A stretch of DNA of 64,000 nucleotides from Cruorifilaria tuberocauda. Taxonomy: Eukaryota; Nematoda; Chromadorea; Rhabditida; Onchocercidae. Positions 48,232 to 59,600 of this stretch are shown here, one piece after another. A program made the translations under genes and the position numbers. The notes beneath the pieces were generated by a model. That model had not been told where the DNA came from. It did not search any database and was given only the letters and a program-made list of their open reading frames with translations. How positions within the stretch are numbered: the first letter of the stretch is position 1; every line of letters starts with the position of its first letter. The stretch covers positions 1 to 64,000 of the forward strand of contig JABVXU010000065.1 in NCBI GenBank assembly GCA_013365365.1, given 5' to 3'.

Positions 48232-51200
48232 ATGACAGACGAGGTAACTCTCTTAAATACCTTAAATTAAAGTAACATTGATATTAATCAAACTTTCGAT
48301 GAGTCTCGATTTAAATCCAAATAAGATTAGATGAATGAATTTAGAAGTTAATTTGTGATATGATGAATAATTCGCGATAACGATTTCTTCTAATAATACT
48401 TTTGTTTTGAAAGAAATATCTTTTGAAAAAGAAATAACCAATAAAAAAGTTTCTTATCTTAATAATTACGTGTTAGCACATCAACTTAACTTTTTTTATT
48501 TATTCTTTTTATATCATTTAATCAAATTTAATTCATCATTTCTTTTACTAAACGATTGAAACTCAATGTAACTCAAGAAGTCAAAATTGTTTTTTTAGAA
48601 ACAAATAATCATGTCTATTCATAATATAGATATAACTTATCATGTAGTATATTTGAAATAAAGAAGTTCATGGTTTGATCGCATTCACTGCGGATTATTT
48701 AAGACTACCATCTTTGTGATAGTTAACATACATGAATCTGTCAAATAGTACATTCAAGAATAGTTGGGAATATGTAATTTTCATTTGGTCGATTGTCAGG
48801 AAGATAGAACTCTTAAGTAAGTGAAATAGGTAATTTTGCTTGATGAGAAAACAGAACCATAATTTTATTTTTCAAATATTCCTTGCTTTGTTATAGGCTG
48901 AAAAACCTATTACAACATATTTCACTGGAGAAAATTTATATCTGCATATTCATCATGATAAAGGTAAGTGTTTCTTTTCGAATCTGTTTATATCAGTAAT
49001 TTTGTACTTCATTCATCTTAGTACTTAACGAATGCTTTGAGCTTTTTTTGATTGATTAATAAGTAAAAAATTATGCAAATTTTTATAAAATTGTCATTTC
49101 GCTTACGCTTTCAACATTTTCAGATTCTCTTCCAAATTATTTCGAAAATAGCGGTGGCCTGGATGAATTTGGCGATGTGGAATTTAATGATATTCAATTT
49201 CAGCATGACTTTCGAATTCATCGAAAAAGCATACAAGTAGGAAGCAATAAAAATTAAACAAAAGGCTTCAATAAGCTCAATCAGTTTTGCAGGCTCTAAC
49301 CGAAGTAGGTAGCACGCTGCAAGCACTGATACCTATGGTTGTTTATCACCGGCATGTTTGGTGGATTTATAACTACAAATTAACACTTGAAGATAGTATA
49401 AGTTGCAATTTGATCAATTTCAATTATGTTCAGTCATCTTTGAATGAATCATCAATCATTTAAATCTGATACTTTTTCAAATAGAAGAATTATTCTAAAG
49501 TATAACCATCAAAAGTGAATTCTTTCGAAAATATTTTAATTGTAGAATCAGTTAAGAGCAAAATGTTTTTTGATCGATACGAAATTACTGCCTTATACTT
49601 TTTGCTTTTAATTGCTTTTTTTAAATACCCGCAATAAATGACAGATGAATGTTTCTCGTTTCTGCTGAGAAGTCTCGGACCTACAGCTAATCCGGAAAAA
49701 GAAATACTACGAGGAGCAATTGGCAATGATTGTCCGAGTAATCAAAAGCCACCACCAATAACTAATGTTCATATAACTCTTTGTGTGAAGATAAACGAAA
49801 TTTTAGAAACAATTACCGAAGGTATTTTACTGTAATGACGATTAGGCAGAAAAATTTTGCAAAATGCTAAAAGATCTTTAAGCTTCAGGAGAATTGGTTG
49901 AAAGTCCTTCTAATAGTGGTTATATTTGCTCTAATCTAAGCAGTCAATTAGCCTTACAACAACTGGCTGAAAATCATGAATTTATTATTCTGCATGTTTC
50001 GATGGATATTAACAAGAATTACTTCAATATCGAAGAACTTATTGAATCTTCCGCTATAGCACCAATAGAGTACATTCTTTTCATTGTTGGAATTCCCGTT
50101 ACATTTTTGTAAAGTTATAGAATGTTAAAATTTGCTTCATACTTAATCTGCTCAAATTATCTCTTTACTTTAAGATCATCTTATCTATTAGTATCAATAC
50201 AAGAAATGAAAATGCTGTTGAATAATGGAGGAATAAAAAAGGGTTTCTAATTGATTGAGCTTTTTAGGACATCGATGAATCCTGAAAATCATGATTTGTT
50301 AAAAGTAGTACTAACATGTAAGCCAAGTAGCGGTTCAGATTTCATTTTTACAAGAGGTAATTTAAGCGTTATTAAATCCTAGTCGAAGAAATACAAGTTA
50401 TTACTTATACTAAATATCATCAGAAATCAGATTTCGAAATACTTCCACTTCAAGCTACAGTAATAAAAAAAAATAAATTTAAAGTGTATAATTAATTAAT
50501 CATCAATTTGTTTTTATCATCAGATATCATTTTCTACCATAAAACTACTTAATTACTTGTTTTATTAACGAGTTATGTATCTTGAATCCATTTAAATGGT
50601 CATGCTATATTCATAGGAAGTGGTGCGAACAATGATGCAACATCATATCATGTCCATCAAAGTATTCTTAAACAACGATCATTTGTATTAGACAATATTC
50701 TGCGACAGAAATTTTCACTTCCAACTGATCAATTACTTGTAATCGATACTGAAGATCGTATTATTTTTCCATACTTAACGGATGATGATATGAAATTTGT
50801 TAGTTCTATTCGAAATTATAACTCTGCAATTTTGAAATATTAAATTTTATCAATTCCCTAAACGAATCATTTCAGTTACTTACTTATATCTATACGGGCG
50901 AAATAATATTACCAAAATTTGATAGTTTCGCTCGAGTTGGCCGTGTCCTATCGCTTTTATTTCATAATCAACAATTAACCAATATTTTTATGCAATGGGA
51001 AAAATTATTTGTTGGAAATTTTCTTCAACTTGAAAAAGTTATATTTTCTTCTTTCTCTTATTATGCCGCCATTCTTTCAAATTTCAAAGAATCAAAGAGT
51101 GAAACTTTAATAATTTTCATTTGCACTTTGTTTACACTATTCTTCCAAGATTCCTCGAAATAAGTATGCTATTTTAATTTTAAAATAAATTTAGCAATCT

Positions 51201-51711
51201 GATTACTTAATTCTATAATCTAAGTAACCTTACTATTCTATTCTTTTGAAATAAGCGTACCATTACTTGTTGAAATTGGAATATTCTCATTAATAAATAT
51301 ATGAATTACCATTTTAACCACTTACTCATATAACCTTTTCTAAACGATTTCAAATTCATTTCTCCTAAAATGAAAGTACATTTCAGACGAATGACAATGA
51401 TGCTATTATTGAAGAGTGTTTTAAAGCATTATTATCGATATCTAGTGCTCCGTACGGAGCAATGCCGTACGCTAAAAGAATGGCATTCTCCGTACTTGCT
51501 GATCAGGTACTTGTTATTACTTACTACTAAACTCTTTGTGATTTACATGAAATTGCTGATTATCGATTATTTGCAGATAGCAAAAAGTAATGAAACATTG
51601 GTAGGAAAATATCTTAATCAAACGTACGATAAATATCCGATTGGAAGTTTCGTGCAACTTGCATTAGTACTCAAAATTATTATCGTTTCGGTGAAGAAAA
51701 TACCTCTTTGA
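48232..51711 (+). CDS. BTB/POZ-domain protein, nematode type
   Basis: Eleven exons join in phase: 48232-48243, 48897-48963, 49124-49236, 49293-49395, 49645-49821, 49889-50108, 50268-50356, 50617-50798, 50876-51037, 51387-51506, 51577-51711 (TGA), 459 residues. A BTB-like fold is suggested in the C-terminal half: SYHVHQSILKQRSFVLDNIL (the conserved His in the 'hAHr' position) and LLTYIYTGEIILPKF, followed by helices up to about residue 380. BTB proteins commonly recruit substrates to CUL3 ubiquitin ligases. The N-terminal 260 residues (for example HDFRIHRKSIQ, WWIYNYKLTLED, VHITLCVKINEI) show strand-like alternation and may be a diverged MATH-type domain, but I cannot confirm that. The first exon codes only MTDE; it is supported by a TTTCAG 48 bases upstream and by phase. 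The last exons were preferred over read-through of exon 9 because they extend the frame with good splice sites. Confidence 0.65.
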
Positions 51712-52438
51712 GTTTTTACAATGTGAGCATATCCTCAAAAATGATATTATGATCTTACTGTAACTATTTGAATAAATATTTTAATCATAACATAATTGCT
51801 GTTACGCATTGGAAAAATTGTGTAAAAGAAGGGAATTAAAAGTTATCACTCTGAAAAATTATTTAAATTAATTTAAAATTAATGAATTTATGAAATTAAA
51901 TTAACGAATTTAAGTTAAATCTAAATTCCAATTATTTTAAATGTTTTTCGAATTTTTTGATTTATTAAAAAAAAGCGAAATATTATTTCAAATGTCTTGA
52001 ATTTGCTGATGAATTCAATTTGCTGTCTTTTTTCACCGGAAAAAGTTAAAATTTAAATCATTGATAACATTATTGGATAATTATGCAAGATGAATTGTCT
52101 TACTTATATTTTCAAAATTGCAGATGTTAATTCTCTTCATGAATTAAAAATGACCTTAGCCTGAGGTTTCTGAGAGAAACAAGTAGGTTTAGAGAAATGA
52201 CGAAGATGAAATATTTTTGTAAATACTCCTTCTTCATACATTTAAATACAAAGATCGAGTAGCTTATTGGGATTGTTGCAGAAGATTGCGTAAGTGATAA
52301 TATAATTTTAAATTATCATATTAATAAAAATTTGCATATTAAATAAAGTGCGAGTCAGATAAAGGAACTGAAAGATGGAATAGCAATCAGTTTATTATTT
52401 TTATCAGCTCAGCAGATGGTATTGTTCCAGTAGTCAGG
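51712..52438. other. Spacer between BTB gene and kinase gene
   Basis: 727 bp. AATAAA at 51771-51776, 60 bp after the BTB stop, is a likely poly(A) signal. Near the kinase start, CAG acceptors at 52433-52435 and just before the ATG could serve trans-splicing; a tiny upstream frame (ATG GTA TTG TTC CAG TAG) precedes the chosen start. An additional 5' exon is not excluded. Confidence 0.5.
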
Positions 52439-55208
52439 ATGAAATCTTGTAGTGAAGGAAATGAAACGAAACTTGTACAGTTTCCAAATGGCAAAGTAAG
52501 CCCTTACTTTTACTATTTCATTTATTCATGAAGTTAAAGTTAATCTACGATGCTAATTCTTGTAATCTTACTTTCTATAATTCGATTACATGGAGGAGCA
52601 AGAGATGAAATGTGTAATGATGAAATATAAATTTTATAGATAGTTGGAGCACGATGGTTGGTAAGAGGAATTTTAGGGACTGGTGCTTACGGGGCAGTTT
52701 ATGAGGTGCAGAGCGTAACGAATCCCTTAATTAGTGGAGCGCTCAAAGTAAGACGTGTTTTCCGTGGAATTTTCAAGTTCTTTTCAAGTTTAATTTGAAT
52801 AAATCATTTGTATCATTAATCAATAATTAATACTTTTAAATGTTAAATTTGTTTTTTGAGTTAACTAAAAGTAAGTTTTACAGAAATGTACTTCTCTCAG
52901 TTGATTTTTTTGAGTCATAACTACCGGAACTTCTTAATGGTTGTCTATTTTTTTTGCTTACAGGCTGAATCAAATTTTGCAACAGATAGTATTTTAAAAT
53001 TGGAAGTTGAAGTATTGAAGCAACTACAAAGTCGTAAATATACCGTGCGTCTATTGTATTCTGGTAAAAGAAAAACATATAGGTAAGGAAGTTAATTTGA
53101 AATTCATTATTACTTAAACATTAGGGCTTATAAAACTAAATACTTTAGCTTATAAAATCTATAAACTTTCAAAGAATTCTTTGTAATTCAATTCCAATAT
53201 GGAAAATATTTAAAAATTCTAGTTTTCAAACCTAATAATTTAATTTCACAGTTACCTTGTGATGACATTATGTGGTCCGGATTTGCTTACGCTTAAAAAT
53301 ATGAGGAATTTGGAAACATTCAGTGAAAGTACCATACTTCGTATTGCTGTACTAAGTTTATATGCCATTAAACAGGTATAAAATTACAAATTCAAATCAT
53401 AAAGTAAGCTTAAAATAACTTTATAACTATTCAAAAAAAAATTACATTCTATTTCTATCTGGCAAATCCTTTGATATTTTCATAAATTTCTTGATGATAA
53501 TTTCCGGAAAGAATTTATCAGTTTAATTGTTGCAGTTACATGAAATTGGCTTTGTACATCGCGATATAAAGCCCAGTAATATAGCAATATCACCAACTAC
53601 TAGTGTTCGTCACATTATTTATTTACTGGATTATGGGATGGTTCGAAAATATGCCATCTACAGAAATAAACAATGGTTTATCAGACAACCAAGAAAACGG
53701 GTTTGCTTTAAATTCAAAAGAAAAATTGAATAAATTAAAGAATTAATTAATTATTTATTAGAAAGAAAATCTTGAGCAATTAATTTTTCCATGAATAAGT
53801 GAAATGATTTTGAATTGTTTTACAGGTTTTGCTTCGTGGAACATTGCGATACTGTTCAGTGAATACTCATAAACGGAATGAGCAGGTTTGCAAAAATTAA
53901 ACTTAAATGAAGAAAAAAAAAAGCCTTCAGGCAACTTTCACCGTATTCTCTTCACCTTAAAGAATCTATTTCTGGTAAGAAACTTCTATCTTAGGATTAG
54001 ATCAATTCATTACAAAACATTTCTAAAAGTTTATGTTTTCATTACATATTTTTAAAATGTTAACTCAAATTGAGATTTTGAAATTGAAATTGAGAATGTT
54101 AACCCAAATTATCAGTGAAAACAATAAATAGATGCACTTTAGTTTATCACTGATCATTATAACTTCAAAGTTAATATATCTGCAATTGAATATTCTGATT
54201 ACGGATGAATTGAAGAGCGAATAAACAAATAAACAAATAATGGCATGCGGAATTAAATGAACAAATAATCTTTGTTTTAGGGACGAGTTGATGACCTTTG
54301 GTCACTGATGTACATGTTGATTGAATTACGCAGTAATTATTTGCCATGGAGTAAAGCAACACGTGAAGATCGTATTCTCTATCTTAAAGAATCGATTTCT
54401 GATAAGAAACTTCTATCAGTCGGAAAGATGGAATTTTATGAACAAATCTTAGCACATCTCCGTAAATTACGTTATCCGGATAGACCTGATTATCAGTACA
54501 TGTACAAACTAGTATGGTATTGATTGATCTACGATAGATTTGACAAAAAGTAATATCGTACGGAAGCCAATATTAAATTCATTTCATATTTAAAATATAG
54601 AATAGAAATTATCATAATAATTAATAAAAATTCACCAGATGATATCACCGATGATAAGAAAACAGTACCTGTTCAATGCACCGTATGATTGGGAGATTGT
54701 ATCAGACGATGAAACACAAGAAGAATCATTTAAAAAATTATATATACCTTCCTCGAAATTGAGTAGTCCAATCAAATGTAAGTTCCTTCTTAATCTTTTA
54801 ACTTACTTCAACTTCAGGAATTCGTAAGTTCTATATCCAACTTTTATAATTAGGGAACTACTTTTGCGGTTGACTTTACATTTGTAGTTGAACCTTCTTC
54901 TCAAAGTTAAAAATTCATCCTTTTTCCGATAGAACTTTTTGATTTGATATTTATGATGCAAATTTAATTTTCAATAAATTTTAAATTCAATCATTCCCAT
55001 TCAAAAAAACAAATAACAATGTCATGTAGCTTCCAATGCAATCATTCCGGAAGACATACCAGTAGCGCAGGAACAGGCATTTGATGAAGGCGAAAATGAT
55101 GTACCAGATATAATGAAAACCTCTTATCACGTTTCTCAACGACGACAGGAACGTGATCGTCATATGCTACAGGATGAAAGCAATTTACCAAATGAAGATT
55201 TACCATAA
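52439..55208 (+). CDS. CK1/TTBK-like protein kinase
   Basis: Ser/Thr kinase of the casein kinase 1 group, tau-tubulin kinase-like branch that is greatly expanded in nematodes. Nine exons: 52439-52495, 52640-52747, 52964-53082, 53252-53375, 53536-53700, 53826-53885, 54281-54511, 54639-54777, 55030-55208 (TAA), 393 residues. Gly loop GTGAYGAV (32-39), catalytic-pair lysine in ALKAES (Lys55), HRDIKPSN (144-151) with the catalytic Asp146, and metal-binding LLDYGMVRKY, where DFG is replaced by DYG (168-170). [25 protein letters not shown] is the CK1-type activation segment and helix F region. PYDWE closes the kinase core, and about 80 acidic/basic low-similarity residues follow. All catalytic residues are in place, so activity is expected. 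In C. elegans most such kinases are expressed in sperm; that this one is too is inference. Confidence 0.85.
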
Positions 55209-55253
55209 ATTCATTTTCAGCTTAGCTACAGCATTGTTGCAAATAGTTTAATG

Positions 55254-55259
55254 AATAAA
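55254..55259 (+). terminator. Putative poly(A) signal of the kinase gene
   Basis: AATAAA 46 bp after the kinase stop codon. Confidence 0.5.
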
Positions 55260-55648
55260 CTATTTATAGATTAATTTACTTCCATTATTTGCAATTCTCT
55301 CAATTAATTTATGCGCAATCACATTTTGGAATTGTAGATTCGCCCTTTTTTCTTCATAAAAACCGGAAAACAACAAGAGAGAATACCTTTTCTGTTAAAT
55401 TATTCTCATTAAATTAATAAACAAATCCATGGTTCCCAGATTTAGTAAAATATTTGTAGCAGATGCACCTTCTTTACTATTTATTCATCATGAATTTACA
55501 CAGTATCTCTAAGGACATCCTGTAGAACATTGTAAAGTTTACCAATGGAAGAATAACTTCAAATTAATGCATTGAAATTCAAGTTTCAAATAATCGAAAT
55601 GGGAGCTTACTTAAAATTACCATTAGTCAAAGATTAGTTACTAATCCT

Positions 55649-55951
55649 ACTAGTGTTTTCTCACCGTCCAATAAAATCCGTACAAGTTTCATTGAATAAT
55701 GAATAAACCGCAGCACCGTAAATCGTTGTCTGACAATAAGAAATTGAAATGAGATTGTAACTTAAATAACCTAATTCTGGGATTGCATATTCAAATTTTT
55801 ACTTGCAAGTTAAGAATCAGGTTATTTAAGTTACAATCTCATGTCAATTTCTTATTGTTAGACAACGATTTATGGCGACGCAGTTTATTCGTTATTCGGT
55901 ACTCTGGGATTTTATTGGACGTTAAGAAAACGGTGAGGAGACGCTGGTAGC
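55649..55951. repeat. Long imperfect inverted repeat (hairpin, MITE-like)
   Basis: Left arm about 55649-55778 and right arm about 55813-55951 are reverse complements at most positions with a few mismatches and small gaps. The inner 55 bp are the best kept (ACAATAAGAAATTGA through AACTTAAATAACCT on the left). The loop is about 34 bp. No target-site duplication was identified by eye and no open frame lies inside. A non-autonomous foldback element or a source of hairpin RNA are both possible. Confidence 0.8.
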
Positions 55952-56673
55952 AGGAATTCCGTAATTCACGCAATGTTTCCGGATAATACATTCAGAATGA
56001 TAGATAATAAGAAGTTAGTCATTTTGTATGTTTTATTACTAATCTTCGACTAATGATAATTTTATAATTATTAGCAACTGATCATTTTAGAATTGTCTCA
56101 TGCAAAGCACCTGTCGCTAACAGCTATATGGTACGAATATTTATTTATACTTCATCAACTGCTATCAAGTAGTAGGAAGATTTTTCGAGAACTGTTTGGG
56201 TGACTCCACATCATCGAAAAAACTCATGAAGAGAATAGAGTATAAACAAGCACATGGCCAAGCTAAACACAACGAACAACTAACACGAACACAATTCACA
56301 TTTTTTTTACATTGCTCCTGATTTAGGTAACTTGAAAAAACACATATATTGGATTTTTCACAATGACAGACTTTTAAAATATCTCAAAATGTTGGCGAGA
56401 TTTTGGAAGAAAAAAAGTGAACTTAAAGAGATAGAAATAAAAAATACAAGTTAGGAAATTTCTAGGAAGATATCAATTTTATTGTTTCCCTAAATAACAT
56501 TAATACTATACATATGCGTAATATTAACGAAATGGAGTTATTATCATATTTGGATAGAAGACATATAACAAACAGATACAAGATAAGAGACAGAACTTCA
56601 ATAAATTATGTAAATATTCTTAAATCAAAAATAAAAGTTATGTGCAAAACAAATGATACAAAGCCAAGCAATA
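55952..56673. other. Convergent spacer downstream of V-ATPase gene
   Basis: AT-rich, no exon seen. On the - strand AATAAA at 56483-56478, about 190 bp beyond the V-ATPase stop, may be its poly(A) signal. Confidence 0.45.
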
Positions 56674-59600
56674 TTACATATTTTCTTCAGCAGCACGAGC
56701 CTCCTCCAGAATCTTGTCGAATGAAAAAGGAACAAAAGCATAACCAAGTCCTTTATAGAATTTGCTTTGAAATTCAACCCTGGAAAACGGAATAATTTAA
56801 GAAGTATCACGCAATCAATAACTGATAACTTTTTCCAACTTTCCTTGAAAGTTTTTCATAATTAGGTCACTGCGAAATCAGTCGCCAATAGCATTTCCAA
56901 AATTAATACTTTTACACATTGCAAGTAAATCTTAAATCTTATTTGCGACAATCGCATTAAAATACTTAACATTCGAAAGTAAGTTTGAAAGCCTCACCAA
57001 TGAAGACGAAGAGCGTGTAGAAAAGCGCTGAGACCTTCCATCAAGACTAAAATTGAAAATGAAAGAGAAGCAAACAGGAAAAACAGAATATATGTTGCCA
57101 CTGCTCCCATATAACCATTTAGCATAAAAGCTTGGCGGAAAACCATCGTCCATAAAACATCTGATAGCTCTATAAGATATAAAACATCATCAAAGTATAC
57201 AGGTAATACTATCTGTCAATAATCTGGAATAAATTTTAAACTCAAACTCTCTTATTTGTGCAAATGATTTGTATCGCTGACACCTCCAACAAAAATTCAT
57301 TGTTATTTCCCCTCCTTTCCATTATTCCTTAGATCTTCTCAACATTCATTATCTTTTTTTCCGAAAATTATCTAGCACCAAATTGATAAAAACCGCATTC
57401 GTTTAAAGATTTACTAAAATGTTCTAAAAAAATATAAACCCAACATATATAACCATGAAGATTTAATTCATAACTTACGAGCATGAGCAAGCGAGAGCGC
57501 CCAGAGACGAAGATATGAAGCAGTATGTGATATGCAACCCAAAGCAAATTCAATGGTGTGAATAGCTTGATAAACCATAATATCGGCAAAATCAAACTGA
57601 AAGATAAATTTAAATTCGAACTTTAAAAAAGTATTAAATCTTTCATGTTTTTTTAAATAAATCCTGTCCGAAACATAGAAATTATAACTAAATATGGAAC
57701 ACACTTTTCCCTCAATATGGGTGACCGATGGTCTCGATAAATCATTGTGGATTATATGTGCATCTTCACCGTTTGATTCAGCACGAACACTCTGAAAAAA
57801 TGAAAAATGAAGCATATTGAAAATGAACATACAGAGCAAGCAATTCAACGATATCAGTGAAAACAAAATTATAAAAAATGGGAAAATATTCATGAAAAAT
57901 CTATAGTGAGGATAATGTACTCTGTATTATGAATTCTAGAATCTTTAATTAAGCTTCCATCCATTTGGACGGAAAGTAATAAAAATTAATTTTGTGAAAT
58001 GTGCTCGAAACGACTGATCTAAGTGCGGTTCGGTGCTATAAAAGCACTGTTACTACTGAACACCAGCAATAATGTTACTATTCCAAATGAGCTGAAAGGA
58101 AGTTCTACCAAAACCTACAATTGAAGGTTCTTGTGCTTCATTTTCAGATTCCAAAAATCAACCGTTCAAAATTTATGATTTCTAACTTTCAGCCAACCCG
58201 GATAGTATTTGTAATTTAAACACGTTCAAATATAGAAAATTTCAAACCAAGTTAGAACTTCTCAAGGCGACTCGTTCTTTGTGTTCTTTCCACTGCATAT
58301 ACGGTTTACCAAATAACATGACTGGGATACACGCTGCCGCAATCAGCACAAATAATGTTTCAAAGAATGACTAAAATAATTTGAAATGAAATATGTAAAC
58401 ACAAGTTAATCCGTCTTCAAAAGTTTGGCATCAAACGACCTACGAATAAAAAGTATGCAGAAAAATGCTACATCGTACAACTATACAGAAATTCCTCATC
58501 TCACATATCAGTTAGCTTACAAGAGAAATTCAAATTCACATTCCAGATAATTCATATAGGTAAATAAAACTTGAAAGCTCACCTGACCCGGATACCAGAG
58601 ATTCAGATAACACTGCGGATACACGTTTCCTTCAGGATCGACAAATCCAGATGGACGATTCTTCATCATAAACATATTAATAAGTCCTATCAATAACGAT
58701 GGGGCACAATTAGATGATGGATATTCATAACCCAAAACATAGCCACTCTGCAACATTTGTATATAAAATAAACCATTGAAAGAGAAGCCTGTATGATGGA
58801 AGTAGAGACGTCTGGAAAGTTTTAGGACATGGTATGAAAAGAAAATTACATGTCTTGCATCATCTGGAATTTTCTATAAAAATAACCTAATGAAACAGAA
58901 AGCAAATGCCTACATTAAATTTATGGTTTACCGATATTTTATCACTAATAATTACTGTAGCAGGTAGAAGAGTGAACCGAATACTTTCCAGGTAATAACT
59001 TCAAAGCAAATTTCAATAAGCAGACATTCATTCAAAAAGATCAAAATATCGTCCCTAGACAAGTAAAGTCTATAGTCCATTTTTATCTATTATTTACAAA
59101 ACATGCAGCGTGAACAACTTCGTCCTAAAAACTGATATACTCACCTTGGCAGAGAAAAGCAACCACTTGACGAGAATTTCTATACAGAGATAGATGAAAA
59201 TACAACCAAGGAAGAGCATTTGTGGGATGAATGTATATAGAATATCCAGGCGAGAATCAAAATGTCTGCAATAATTATATATCAGATCATTTCTATCTTT
59301 GGAATTTCGTAAACGGAAGTGAAAAGTCTTGCATCATCTTCTGGTTCAATTGATTTTTAGCTCACAATTAATAATGTAATATGACTTGTAAGAGAGTCAA
59401 AAGTAGAGAAGAAGGAAGAAACAAGTTTTCAATTTAAGAAATAGAATTTTTTGAATAACCCTTTGATTAATATTCTGTTTTTTTCAGAACCGGACTTCCG
59501 TAAATTGAATCACAACTTACTTGTAATTCTCATAGCTCAACATGACACCGAATGTCATTTGTGCAACACCAATTATGACAGACATTTTCATCTTCATTGA

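Noticed and set aside
51038..51163. Read-through of BTB exon 9 to a stop at 51161
   Set aside because: Possible, but splicing at 51037 to two further exons with good acceptors keeps the frame; the read-through segment is AT-rich and low in coding character. Kept as an alternative only.
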